Positions 11,377-23,087 of a stretch of DNA of 64,000 nt are shown here, piece by piece. This DNA comes from Ceratobasidium sp. AG-K. Its lineage: Eukaryota > Basidiomycota > Agaricomycetes > Cantharellales > Ceratobasidiaceae. The number at the start of each line of letters is the position of its first letter. Position 1 is the first letter of the stretch. Location of the stretch: positions 930,001 through 994,000 of the forward strand of contig JAWNGF010000014.1 in the NCBI GenBank assembly GCA_037039685.1. Direction: 5' to 3'. Made by a program: the position numbers and the translations under genes. The notes under the pieces were generated by a model. The model was not told the DNA's origin. It searched no databases and was given only the letters and a program-made list of their open reading frames with translations.

Positions 11377-14027
11377 GTTTTAGTTAAAAAAGGTTGTTGG
11401 TGTTGGGCTTGGTAGAGCGAGTTTGGATGAGTGAGCTGAGTAGCTGGAGTGATGATTTCTGCTGCTCTGGCTCTTGTCCTTTTATCCTTCAACAATTTCA
11501 CATGCGGTTTAATATTTGGCGGAAGTGGTGCCAATGGGAAGTCCTTCTGGAATTTCCTTACGAGTTCTGTCATTTCAGCAAACTTTTCCGCTTGTTCTTC
11601 AGTCTCTTCTTGGGCACCATATCCCTTCCATTGGATGCGGTATTTTAGCCCATCAGGATCTTGGTACCATCCAACAATCTTCTCGACTTCGTATTCCTCC
11701 TCCCCTTCTTTTGTTGTTATTGGCGGTGGTTGGGGTTGGTTCCTTCCAAAGTCCTTATCTTCCTTGTAGGGAGAAAGGAAGGTGCTGTTGAAGACATTGT
11801 GTTTTTGCACACTCTTTGGGAGGTCTAGCTGATATGTGTGTGTTCCCAATACCTTTGTTATTTTGAAAGGACCAGTTTTCTTGTCGTCCAACTTCTTAGT
11901 AGGACGTCTGGTCTTGAAGTCCTTAGTAAGGAGCCATACGTGATCACCTTCCTTGTATTGTTGTTTAGGCATTTCTTTGGTGATTCTGTGGTATTCCATC
12001 ATTGCTTTTGTTTCTTCCCATACAGCATTTAGGTTTTCCGCCCACCGGTTCCCTTCCAGTGATTTAGTGACATATTCCTCTATGGACCATTTGGGGTTCT
12101 TTCCAAAGACCACTTTGAAAGGAGTTTTGCCAGTTGTCCTATTGACATGATTGTTGTGACAAAATTCCACAATAGGTAGCCATTTAGCCCAGTCGTCCTG
12201 GTTATGGTTGCAAAAGATTCTTAGGAATCCTTCTAGCCACTTGTTTGTGTTTTTGGCTAGCCCATCAGTTTGCGGATGAAAGGCCGTGCTGAAAGTGGGG
12301 TGTATCCCTAGTCACTTATACACTGCCTCCAGGAAGTGTGATTTGAAGGTTGTTCCCCTATCGGAGACTGTTGTTTTGGGGAGCCCATGAATACGCCATA
12401 TGTTCCGCACAAAGATCTTGGCTAGCTGTTCTGAGTTGGTGCTTTCCTTGCATGCAATGAAATGTGCCATCCTTGAGAACCAATCTACTACCACAAGGAT
12501 GCTATCATTTCCTTCTGATTTGGGTAGTTTGATAATAAAGTCATATGCAATATCTTCCCAAGGTTTCTCTGGTATTGGCAAGGGTTTGAGTGGGACTGGT
12601 TGTTTGTGTCCCTTTCCCCTTTGGCATACTTCACATGTGTCCACATATCTACCGATTTGTGCCTTCATGCCGGGCCAGTAGTATTTCCTTGCTATGAGCT
12701 CAAGCGTCCTTGCTTGTCCTTGATGTCCCGCTATTGGACTATCATGGTGTAGTTGTAGGATGTTTAAGCGCACATCCTTATCTTCAGGGACAACAATCTT
12801 CCCCTGGTACCAGAGGAGATCTTCATTGTACTCATAGTCCTTGAATTGCTTTTTGACTGTGGGAGGCAGATCCTCCTTTCCTTTGACCATTGTGATAAGG
12901 GTTCTGAGATTTTCATCTTCTTCCTGCCCTTCCTTGATGTCTGATATGATATCCACTCCTAGGTCTGCCGAAAAGCCTTTGAAAGTTTTGGCGGCAATCA
13001 TTACTTGTTCTGCATTGGGAATATCATCATGGTCACTTCTTCTAGACAGGATATCGGGTTTTGTTCCCATTTTTCTGGGTCGATAGTGTATCTCATAATT
13101 ATATGAGCTAAGGAGCAGGTACCATTGTGCATGTCTTCTGTTGAAGTTTCTATTACTTCCCCAATATATGAGATTCCGGTGATTGGTGTATATAATTACT
13201 GGTAGACTAGTTCCTTCCAGGTGTATGTGCCAATGAGTAAGTGCTTCTATGATAGCTAGGAGCTCCTTATCATGTGTATTATAGTTAAGCTCCGCTGGTT
13301 TGAAGCTTTTTGATAAGAAGCCGATGGGATGCAAATACCCATCTGATTGTCGTTGAGACAATATTGCTCCCATTGCCACCCCTGAGGCGTTGGTTTCTAG
13401 GTAGTATTGCTTTGATTTGTCAGGGTGTGCAAGGGTGGGTTCTTCCAAAATAAGTCACTTGAGTTCTTCAAATGCCTTTTGATGCTCTTCTCCCCATTCC
13501 CACTTCTTATCCTTATGACCAAGCTGAGTCAAGGGTTTTACGACAGAGGAGAAGGATACAACAAATCTTTGGTAGAAGTTTGCAAATCTGATGAAGGATT
13601 GGAGTTGTTTTACTGTTTTTGGTGTGGGCCATTCCTGGATAGTTTTGACTTTGTCCTTGTGCATGGAGATACCATGTTCATCCACAACAAATCCCACCCA
13701 GTTGGCTTTCTTCTGGTAGAAGTAGCATTTTTTGATATTCCCATAGAGATGATGTTCTTGCAAGAGTTCCAATACTTCTTGGAGATCTTGTGTGTGTTTC
13801 TCGCAACCTCTGGAAATGACTAGGATGTCGTCAATGTATATGACTACAGACACCCCTTTCTTGTATCTAAAAATGTGGTCCATGTATTGTTGGAAGTAGA
13901 CAGGGCATTCTTTAGTCCCATGCCCATTACCATGTATTCAAAGAGACCTTCCGCTGTTCTAAATGCTGTTTTCCATTCGTCTCCTTCCTTGATTCTGATG
14001 TTCCAGAGTCCATTCTTCAAATCTAGG
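11355..14027 (-). pseudogene. Family B pol fragment: RT, RNase H, integrase, chromodomain
   Basis: The reverse transcriptase keeps the catalytic YIDD (IYIDDILVIS). RNase H follows (LETNASGVAMGAILSQRQ, where the usual first Asp of DAS is Asn). Integrase has the HHCC zinc finger (LHHDSPIAGHQGQ to CEVCQRGKG) and a core whose last acidic residue is lost: DGLAKNTN stands where DGLVERTN is usual, Glu to Lys. A GPF domain and a chromodomain (YRIQWKGYGAQEETEEQAEKF) end the protein at 11355. Frame breaks lie near 13895, 13450 and 12310. The same frame reopens after the stop and stays open to 10395, across the third ORF. Dead copy. Confidence 0.85.
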
Positions 14028-14496
14028 TGTTGTAAGCTTCTTCTTAGTGGCTATGAGACAAGCCGCAATGGAGAGTGGACGGCAACAAGACCTAAGTGAC
14101 CTCTTGAACCGCAACACACTTAAGTGTCTGTAGGCTCTTGAGGGTAGGGGTGGTTCAAAGTGTCACTCAAAGGGGATGTTTTCACAAGACAAAACAAGCT
14201 GGGGTTACCAGGCTTGTTGGTCCTCTATATATATTCAGAAACCCAGCCAAGTCATACAAGACACAGCCACACAAGTCAAACAAGAAAGCCAGTCAGGAGT
14301 GTCCATGTGAGTCATGCTGCGCGGGCAGTCATGACTCATACAAAGCACAGCCATGTTACACAATGTAACAGAACAACCACAAGGACGTGGCAACGCGGCG
14401 CAGGAAAAGACAAAACACAAACAAACAGAACAACAAAAGAGAGAACAGAAGGGTGAGACTCAAGACGAGTCCAATGGAGTGGGCTAGCTCACAACA
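14028..14496 (-). repeat. Family A LTR (3' LTR of X1)
   Basis: 469 nt, TGTTGTAAGC to GCTCACAACA on the plus strand. A TATATATA box and the downstream tract equivalent to AGCTTGTTTTGT are present in element orientation. The flanking TTACTCCCCCTT is the complement of the polypurine tract. Confidence 0.9.
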
Positions 14497-14538
14497 TTAC
14501 TCCCCCTTAAGAGTCCATTTGGGGGACCTTGAATGGAC

Positions 14539-15297
14539 TCACTGTAATGTGCAGTCCTTCTCCTTCCGCTTCATGTACTCCTTGAATCCCTCCTCCAAGG
14601 TCAGGTCAATGGGATTGAACATGGTATTACCTGGCTTGTCCAAGAACTTCTCCCACTCCTCCCAGGTTTCCTCCTTTGTCCGATGCGCCTTGGACCAGTC
14701 CAATACCCTCTTCTGGGCTTCCACAAATTCCTCATCCCATTGCCTCATGTCTGGCTCCCCTTCCTTCCATGCCAAAACATTGATCTCCTCCTTCTTCCAC
14801 CAGTTCGGTGACCATTCTACCTTCTCCCTCTGGTATCTGCCCGTCTCCATCCTCCAGTCGCTCAGGTCCTGCTCGTAGTTGGCGTCCCAAGCATTGTCCC
14901 ACTTTGGTCAGAGCGTTGGAGGCCTTCCCTCATATCCTGGTACCCACTCGCTGGAGTAAGCCCCTTCCTGCCCCCACTTGACGACTCCAAGCATATGGGT
15001 AGACAGGAGGACAACCTCCGAGACCTGGAATGCTGCGCACCCTCAACATACAAAGATGTCCTTCCATTGGAGTTGCATTTGTGTTGGCCATTTTTTTCCG
15101 ACCCATTGGAATTCCCCCAGGTCTGAGTGGAGGATGTTGTCCAACACTCGGAACTGCATTCTCCCTGAGCCTTGCTGGCTTCTTTTGAAGACATAGAGGG
15201 CGGCTCCAGCATCAAGGATTCTTGCTGTAGCAAATGCTGGTCCATTGAGAACACAGATGAGGTTGTTGGTAATGGTTGCACAGGTGACGGCAGGCAT
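14539..15297 (-). pseudogene. ORF3 of X1 (family A third ORF), nonsense-mutated
   Basis: Reads from MPAVTCATITNN at 15297 to the stop at 14539, colinear with the 254-residue ORF3 of copy P. Two in-frame TGA codons stand where P has CGG and CGA: in the CRGC motif (FVC-stop-GCAAFQV) and before PKW. Both fit C to T change at CpG. The Trp/Glu/Lys-rich C-terminal half (EETWEEWEKF) is intact. Function unknown. Confidence 0.8.
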
Positions 15298-17101
15298 TGT
15301 GGAGAGTAAAAAAGGTTTAAAGTGTCAAGAGATGTATGAGAGTAGGAGTGGTTGCTAGCTTTGCAGATGGGTTCCTCTTCACTCGCTCCTCATCCTTTTA
15401 TCTTCCCTTTGAAGTTTGCGGGTGTAGGTGCTTCAGGGTGCTTCTTTAGAAACTTCCTCACTATTTCAGTCAGGTGACCAATGTCCTCAGCCCGTTGTTC
15501 CATGTCATCCTCTTCTCTGTATCCCTTCCATTGGATTCTATAGAAGACCCCTTCCTTTGTTATTTTCCAATTGACAATCTTCTGGACTTTGTATTCCTTG
15601 TTTCCTTCTTCCGTGATGATTGGCGGTGGCCGAGGTGGGTTACGGTTGAATTCTTTGTCAGCCTTGTACATACTTAGAAGGTCAATATGGAAAACGGGGT
15701 GCTTCTTCATAGTGGTAGGTAGCTCAAGTTTGTAAGCGTGAGAAGAAATTTTCCTTTTTACAGGAAAGGGTCCAAATTTCTTGTTGTCAAGCTTTTTTGA
15801 AGGCCTGTTTGATTTGATGACCGGCCCATATAGCCATACCAGGTCGCCTTCCTTATATTCTTCCTTGACTTCTTCCTCACTAACCTGATGTAACTCCATG
15901 GCAGCTTTAGCTTCTCTTCTTGTTTCCTCCCATTTTGAGGTGACAGAGTTTGCTTTGGGGACTTCTGTAACAGTGCTAGACACATTCCATAAAGGTTCCT
16001 TCCTGTAAACTAGTTCAAAGGGGCTCTTTCCTGTAACTCAGTGTTTGTGCATGTTGTAACAGAATTCAGCAATAGGGAGCAGTTCCACCCGATTGTCCTG
16101 ATGGTGATTGATGAAAGTGCACAGCCAAGCCTCTAGCCATTGGTTAACTCGTTCTGTAATCCTGTCAGTTTGCGGGTGGTACGCAGTACTAAAGGCTGGT
16201 GAGACCCCTATCTTTTCGTAAATCGCTTTCAGCAGTTTGCTGTTGAACGTGCTTCCTTGGTCCAAGACAGTGCTTTTGGGAAATCCATGTAGTTTCCAGA
16301 CGTTGTGCAGGAAAAGTTCTGCTAATTCATTTGCCTTGTGCGATTCCTTGCAAGGGATGAAGTGTGCCATCCTGGAGAACCTGTCTACAACAACAAGAAT
16401 GCTGTCCATCCCTTTTGACTTTGGGAGTTTTATGATAAAGTCATGCGCCATGTCCTCCCATGGTTTGTCTGTAATTTGTAATGGTTTCAAAGGGGCTTGA
16501 GTCTTTGTCCCCTTTGCTCTTTGACATTGTTTGCATGAGTCTACATATTTGTTGACGCTTTGCTTCATTCCCGGCCAGTAGTAGTGTCTCGAGACAAGTT
16601 CCAGGGTTCTTGCCTGTCCTTGATGACCGGCAATGGGGGAGTCATGATGAAGTTTTAATATTGTTAAGCGGCAGTCCTTGTCTTCTGGAACAACAATCCT
16701 TCCCTTGTACCAAAGTAGATCCTTGCGTAGTTTGTAATCTTTTATGCTGGACAGAATACTTCTAGGAAGCAATTCTTTCTTTTTGCAGAGTTCAATTACC
16801 CTATGTAAACCTGGATCTTCTCGCTGTGCTTTGATAATGTTGCCAATAATATCCTCCTTGAATCCCCCTGCGAAGCCTCGGAATTTTTCATTTGAGATCA
16901 TGACTTGTTCTGCTGAGGGAATTTCGGCATGGTTGGCCCTTCTAGACAGTAGGTCAGGCTTTTGTGACAAGATTCCTGGTTGGTATACGATCACAAAGTT
17001 GTATGATGCTAGGATTTGGTGCCAATGCGTGTGTCTCCTGTTAAACGTTCTTGCATCCTTCCAGAACTGTAGGTTTTGGTGATCAGTGTAAACTGTAATT
17101 T

Positions 17102-17591
17102 TGTTGCAACCTGCTAAGTAGAAGTGTTGACGACGACTATCAACTGTTGACTGTGAGTGATAAGTCTAAGTAGACTAAATCACCAAGGGAAATTGCAACC
17201 TTGTAAGTACAAGTCGTTGCTCCAAATCCCAAGTGGCTGCTGAAATGGCTAAGTAGCCAAGGGCCTCTGATCACACTACTGCAGGGACAGTTGACGAGGC
17301 AAAGCAAGCTGGGGGTAACCATGCTTGCGAGCCAGTATATATAGGCAAAGGACGAGCGAGTCATACAATGTACATGAGTCACAAGTCCGAGTCAGAGACT
17401 GAGTCAAGAAAGGGGGCTGCGCAGGCCAGCCAATAGAAAACAGCATGAGTCATATGACTCATGGTGACACATCATCCATACACCTCACTAAACGAGGGAG
17501 AGGGCACATCTATACAGAAGAGGCGCATAGGGCGCCGATGCAAGCCACGAGTCCGCAGAAGGAGAAACAGAGGGCAGGACAGGTCACGACA
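17102..17591 (-). repeat. Solo LTR, family D type, in X1 RNase H
   Basis: 490 nt, TGTTGCAACC to GTCACGACA, flanked on both sides by AATTT (17097-17101 and 17592-17596). The perfect target duplication shows insertion followed by LTR-LTR loss of the interior. Confidence 0.92.
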
Positions 17592-18550
17592 AATTTCTTC
17601 TTAGGTCCCTTCCAGGTAGAGTCTCCAATGCGTCAGTGCTTCAATGATTGCCATGAGTTCCTTATTGTGTATGTCGTAATTTATTTGTGCAGGGTTGAAG
17701 GATTTGGAAAGAAATGTGACCGGGTGTAGTGTTCTGTCTTCTTGTCTTTGGGATAGTATTGCTCCCATTGCTACCCCGCTAGCGTCCATCTCAAGGAAGA
17801 AAGGCTTTTCTGGATTGGGGTGCCATAGTACAGGATCCCTGCAAATCATTTCCTTGATGCTGTCAAATGCTTCCTGTTCTTCTTTTTCCCATTTCCACAG
17901 AAGATCCTTGCATGTCAATCTGGTAAGAGGTTTGGCAATTGAGGAGAAACCTGGTACAAATCTCCTATAGAAGTTTGCAAATCCTAGGAATGCTTGCACT
18001 TGTTTTACTGTTTTAGGATTCTTCCATTCCTTTATTGCTTTGATCTTTTCTTTGTCCATAGAAATTCCTTCTTTGCTAATCTTGAGCCCCATATAAATGA
18101 GTTCTGTGACAAAGAACTCGCATTTCGGCAGCTTTGCAAAGAGGTTGTTTTCCTTCAGGATTTGCAGGACTTCTTGTAGATCTACAACATGTTGCAACCA
18201 GGTCTTCAAGAAAACAAGGATGTTGTCAATATAAACAATAACGCATACATTGATCTTGTTGTGGAAGATGTGATTCATATATCGTTGAAAAGTGGCTGGT
18301 GCGTTCTTTAGTCCAAACAGCATGACCACATATTTGAATAGCCCCTCTTTTGTTCTAAAGGCGGTTTTCCATTCGTCTCCTTCCCTGATGCGGATGTTAT
18401 TGAATCCCATCCTTAGGTCGACTTTTGAGAAAATTTTCGCATCCTTTATTTTGTCAAGGAGATCTTCCATAAGAGGCATGGGAAATCTGTTGTCTTTTGT
18501 GATTGCGTTAACTGGTTGTAGGTCCTGTACCAATTGTAGTCCTCCCAGTG

Positions 18551-19039
18551 TGTCGCAACCTGCTAAGTAGTAGAGTTGACAACTGCTAATTGCCTTGTTG
18601 ACTGTGAGCAATAAGTCTAAGTAGACTAAATTGCTAAGGGAAATCACTAGCTTCTAAGTAGAAGTCCTAGCTCCAAATCCCAAGTGGCTGCTGAAGTGGC
18701 TAAGTAGCCAAGTGCCTCTGATCACACACTGCAGGGAGAGTTGACAAGGCAAAGCAAGCTGGGGATGACCATGCTTGCAAGCCAGTATATATACTCAGAA
18801 AGCAAGTGAGTCATAGTATATACATGAGTCACATGCCTGAGTCAAAGTCCAAGTCATAAAGGGGCTGCGCAGGCCAGCCAATAGAAAACAGCATGAGTCA
18901 TATGACTCATGGTAACACGTCATCCATACACCTTACTAAACAAGGGAGAGGGCACATCTAAGAAGAGAGGGCGCGTAAGGCGCCAGTACAAGCCACAAGA
19001 CTGCAGAAACAGAGAGAGAGGGTGGGACAGGTCACGACA
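18551..19039 (-). repeat. Solo LTR, family D type, in X1 RT
   Basis: 489 nt, TGTCGCAACC to GTCACGACA, flanked by CAGTG on both sides (18546-18550 and 19040-19044). Very similar to the solo LTR at 17102. Confidence 0.92.
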
Positions 19040-19736
19040 CAGTGGGCCCGGTTTTTTGACAAAGAAGCATGCTGAGGCAATTGGGGACTTGCTAGGCCTG
19101 GTTTCCCTGCAGCAAGTTCCTCATCAAGGTATTCTCTCATTGCTACGGATTCAGCTGGAGATAATGGTATTGGTCTTGCTGGCTTTGGGAGTTCTGCGCC
19201 TTCCTTGAAGTTGATGGCACAATCATAAGGTCAGTGGTCTGGGATGCGTTTGAACTTTTCTTTGCTAAAAACATCTTCAAATTCTCGCAATTCTACTGGA
19301 ATGAGGTCCAGGGTTGCTTCTCTTCCATGGATTTCTTCATCTCTCCAAGAAATGCTCCTTTGTTTCCAATCAATGTTAGGATTTGCGGTTTCTTGCCAGG
19401 AAAGCCCTAGGATGATGTTTGTTTCCCCAGTGGGCATGGCAAAGAAGTCTTCCTTAAATGTTTTTCCTTTGATTGTGATTTCTAATTGTGCTTTGAAGCG
19501 GATTGTGTGGGGAAGTTCCTTTCCTTGTATACCAATGACCTTTCAAGGAACAGGGAGTTCCTTTAAGGCAATGCTATTTTTCCTGGCCCAGGTAATGTTG
19601 ATGAAATTTTGGGAGGCTCTGGAGTCAATGAGTGTAGCAATCGGGTCTGTGATTCCGGCAACGTAGCTGTAAACAATTGTGGATTCTTTGTTTGCTCTAA
19701 AGTACATTGCCAGTTCTTTGGTCTCTCCACACACAG

Positions 19737-21715
19737 TTAGTGGGAGACCCCTTCTTTTTCTAATTCTTCTGAGATTGTAGCTTCTCTCCCTTTTATGTTG
19801 GGTTTGGTTTTTATCCATTCTTTGGATGAGCATTTGAGTGAATGGTGACCTTCTTGTCCGCACTTCAGACATTGGTTTGATGCCATCCTTGCCTTGTATA
19901 CTTTGTCTGGTAGTCGCTTTGTAGAGGTTTGCCCGTTAGTGCTTGATTGGGGTGTCTTCTTCCCGGTAGAGGCCTTGATCTGTTGTAATTTCTGGTCAAT
20001 GGAGATTGCAAGCGTGATCCATTGATTAAGGTTAAGGTGCCTTTTGGTTCCGTCCTTGTTGATAAGGGAAAGCTCAAACTGTGCTAGTTCCGTTTTGATT
20101 TCCGGCTTGAGTCCCTCCTTGAATTGGTTGATAAGGGCTTCTTCCCCCCAATTGACGTCGACCATGTGAAAGCGGAATTCCGTTGCATAATTTGCTACTG
20201 AGTTGACCTGCTTGCTTTTTTGGATATCAGCCTCTGCCTTGGCCTTCTTGTTAGGGTCGCTGAATTGCTCCATGAAGTGTGTCTTAAACGTTTCCCACGA
20301 CCCTAGGTTTGGGTCTGGAACTCCATTGTTCATGGATTGTAGTAACACCTGCGCCCAATGTGTAGCGGATCTGTTATCCAATTTGAAGTTGGCTAATGCT
20401 TCTCTAATTCATTCTTGTCCCAAGCTGTATTGGTCGCCCAACCTGACAAAGTAACTTTCCATCTGGGTGATGAACATTTCTGCTCCTTCTCCTTTCTTCC
20501 CATCAAAAGCCTCTGGTCTAGTTACTTTTGGGTGCCTGGTTTCCCTTCTGTTGTTGGGGTTTTCTGTAAGCTGACGTAACCTTTGTTCCAATTTGTCAAT
20601 TCCGGTGGATTCTGCTTCAGGGTGGGGAGGTGATACAGCATGTAGAGATGCTTCATCCATTTGTTTGCGCATGTTGTTGATGGCTTCTTGCATGGTGTTA
20701 ATTTGCCCAATTGCAATCCTTCCGTCTCCCCTTAGTCCTTCCAGTCCTTGGGTGACTGCTTCGTTCCAGGCTAGTTGTGCCTGTCTTGTGGTGCTAAGAT
20801 CTTCCTGCATGTTGTTTACTAGTCCTTGTGTGTTTGTGACTTCGTTTCTTAAGCGGATTACATCTTGTCCAACCAGAAAACTGTTATGTTCACTATTTTG
20901 TGCAGCATTAAGGATGTCTGTGAGGGTTCCTTGTAGATTGTTAAGGGAATTGTTGAAGATCTGTTGGTTGTTAGCCAACACTTGAGTGGATTGTTCTAAC
21001 CCATTGAGTCTTCTATCAATTGTTATCCTCATTCCATCGATAATCCTTAAGAGTGCGTTGTGTCTTCCAAGGTGAAGATTGTCAAGCTCGTCAAGATTGC
21101 TAATCACAGTCCTACTGCTGGAGCTAGAACTCGAACTGGGAATCTCTGGGGCATATTGGCCTTCAGTTGCTGCTGGTTGTTGGGTTACCCTTGTGGTACA
21201 TATGGCAGTGCTGGGTTAACTGGTGTTGCGGCCTGAGAGCTTATTGGGATCAGACTGGCATTGGTGATAGTTCCCCCAATCTGGGGTACTTGAGGGGCAT
21301 GTGAAATGTGCGGTGTGGGTGGAGGTCTGATAGGGACCAGGGATATGCCCCTGTGGGCCTCAGGCTGCAGGGAAAAAAACTGTCTTCTTGGCCCCATAGG
21401 CCATAGTGGATGTGAGGGACCTGGACTAGCGTTTGAAATTGGGATTCAAATTGTGACCAGTGTGGGATCTTTGGTAATATCCCCTGGTTCCCTAACAATG
21501 GTAGGTTCTTCCTGAATAACTGAAATGTTCTTGGTGTTGAATGTTCCATGCATAGAAGCTTGGCTTTGTGGGCGAGACCTTGCTGGTCCTCTGGCCAGTG
21601 CTTGTGCAATGTCTTGTTCGTTGAGGGAACTTGTAGGTCTTGAAGCCCTACTTGGTCCTCTCCTTATTGATAATGGTGTTGCAAGGCATGATCCCACATC
21701 CTCCTGAATGGACAT
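19737..21715 (-). pseudogene. Family A gag of X1
   Basis: Starts MSIQEDVGS at 21715 and ends at the TAA before the pol frame. It contains the Pro/Ser/Gln-rich N-terminus, a helical region (DELDNLHLGRHNALLRIIDGM), the gag core (WAQVLLQSMNNGVPDPNLGSW to LINQFKEGLKPEIKTELAQ) and a CCHC knuckle (CLKCGQEGHHSLKC). Breaks lie near 21440, 21110-21185 and 20385-20410. Gag forms the particle shell and the knuckle binds RNA. Non-functional copy. Confidence 0.85.
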
Positions 21716-21723
21716 GATTGATA

Positions 21724-21735
21724 AGCTTGTTTTGT
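21724..21735 (-). promoter_or_regulatory. Self-primer binding site of X1
   Basis: Element-strand ACAAAACAAGCT directly inside the 5' LTR is perfectly complementary to AGCTTGTTTTGT of that LTR (plus-strand 21899-21910), which lies about 30 nt downstream of TATATATA. Confidence 0.6.
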
Positions 21736-21737
21736 AA

Positions 21738-22206
21738 TGTTGTAAGCTTCTTCTTAGTGGCTATGAGACAAGCCGCAATGGAGAGTGGACGGCACTAAGA
21801 CCTAAGTGACCTCTTGAACCGCAACACACTTAAGTGTCTGTAGGCTCTTGAGGGTAGGGGTGGTTCAAAGTGTCACTCAAAGGGGATGTTTTCACAAGAC
21901 AAAACAAGCTGGGGTTACCAGGCTTGTTGGTCCTCTATATATATTCAGAAACCCAGCCAAGTCATACAAGACACAGCCACACAAGTCAAACAAGAAAGCC
22001 AGTCAGGAGTGTCCATGTGAGTCATGCTGTATGAACAGACATGACTTGTACAAAGCACAGCTGCATTACACAATGTAACTGAATAACCACAAGAAGGTGG
22101 CAACGCAGCACAGGAAAAGACAAACAACATACAAACAGGATGACAGACACAAGGACAGACGGGCAAGGCACAAGATGAGTCCGATGGAGTGAGCTGGCTC
22201 ACAACA
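21738..22206 (-). repeat. Family A LTR shared by X1 (5' LTR) and X2 (3' LTR), chimeric
   Basis: 469 nt. The left 292 nt differ from the X1 3' LTR (14028) at only two adjacent bases. From about 22030 on it diverges sharply from 14028 and instead follows the X2 5' LTR at 28496 (TATGAACAGACATGACTTGTACAAAG). It is flanked by gag start sequence on the left and purine-tract complement on the right. Confidence 0.88.
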
Positions 22207-22248
22207 TTACTCCCCCTCAGGAGTCCATCTAGGGGACCTGGATGGGCT

Positions 22249-23013
22249 TCATTGGATCTTGCAATCCTTGCCTTTGGCGAGCATGTGCTCTTCCAGGCCC
22301 TCATCCTCTTTGATGGTCAAGTCAATCGGGTTGAACACAGTGTTACCTGGTTTGTCCAAGAACTTTTCCCATTCCTCCCATGTCTCCTCCTTTGTCCAGT
22401 TGGCCTTGGACCGGTCCAAAACCCTCTTCTGAGCCTCCACAAAATCCTTGTCCCATTGTCGCACATCTGGCTCTGCTTCCTTCCATGCTGACACATCTGC
22501 GTCCTCCCACTTCCACCAGTTCGGAGCCCACTCAAACTTTTCCTTCTGGTATCTTCCCCTTTCCATCTTCCAGTCGCTCAAGTCCCTTTCGCAGTTGGCG
22601 TCCCAGGCGTCGTTCCACCTAGGTCAGAGCGTTGGTTGTCTCCCGTCGTACCCTGGTACCCACTCACTTGAGTATGCCCCTTCTTGTCCCCATTCGACGA
22701 CTCTGAGCATATGGGTGGAAAGGAGGACGACCTCTAAGACCTGGAACACGGTGCATCCTCAACAAACAAAGATGTCCTTTCGTAGGAGTTGCATGCATGT
22801 CGGCCATTTCTTTCCGACCCACTGGAATTCTCCCAGGTCTGAGTGTAGGACATTGTCCAATGCCCTAAAGTGCATTCTGCCAGAGCTTTGCTGCGCCCTT
22901 TTGAAGACATAGAGGGCTGCTCTAGCGTCAAGGATCCTTGCTGTGGCAAAGGCAGGTCCTTTGAGGACGCGGGTCTGGTTCTTGGAGATGGTGGCACGGG
23001 TGACGGCAGGCAT
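22249..23013 (-). pseudogene. ORF3 of X2 (family A third ORF)
   Basis: 765 nt from MPAVTRATISKN at 23013 to the stop at 22249, the same length as the intact ORF3 of P. It carries the same two TGA codons as X1: within the CRGC motif (FVC-stop-GC) and before PRW. The rest is open, including the Trp-rich C-terminal half and the IDLT motif followed by acidic residues. Confidence 0.8.
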
Positions 23014-23087
23014 AGTGGAGAGCAGAAAAGGTTTAGAGCGTAGAGTTGCAAGTTTGTTCTGGAGTAGTTGCAAGTTTTGCAGATGTC

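Larger units (their letters stand above)
9518..14027 (-). mobile_element. Family B Ty3/gypsy chromovirus, 3' half only
   Basis: Minus-strand order is RT (from the palm), RNase H, integrase, chromodomain, third ORF, purine tract and LTR. The 5' LTR, gag, protease and first part of RT are missing. At 14028 the element gives way to the LTR of X1, in the middle of the RT segment [12 protein letters not shown]. The sequence right of the X1/X2 array is family C, not the rest of B. Confidence 0.85.
15390..19765 (-). pseudogene. Family A pol of X1, interrupted by two solo LTRs
   Basis: Protease, RT, RNase H, integrase and chromodomain are all recognisable in order, from KRRGLPLTVCGET near 19760 to the stop at 15390. 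Solo LTRs split it within RNase H (17102-17591, between LEGT and KITVYTDHQN) and in the RT N-terminal region (18551-19039). The RT active site is YIDN (VIVYIDNILVF) instead of YIDD. Integrase keeps the zinc finger (HHDSPIAGHQGQ to CKQCQRAKG) and a Glu in DRITERVNQW. The chromodomain reads YRIQWKGYREEDDMEQRAEDIGHL. Further frame breaks occur near 16035 and 19230-19540. The gag-pol border lacks the slippery GGGAAAA (AGAAAAA here). Non-functional. Confidence 0.85.
14028..22206 (-). mobile_element. Family A retrotransposon X1 with two solo LTRs inside
   Basis: Minus-strand full-length layout: 5' LTR 21738-22206, gag, pol, ORF3, purine tract complement, 3' LTR 14028-14496. Removing the two nested solo LTRs and one copy of each target duplication leaves about 7190 nt, close to the 7225 nt of copy P. 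Its 5' LTR is also the 3' LTR of X2. The left flank CTAGG does not recur at 22207, as expected if the original right flank was lost by recombination. Confidence 0.9.
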
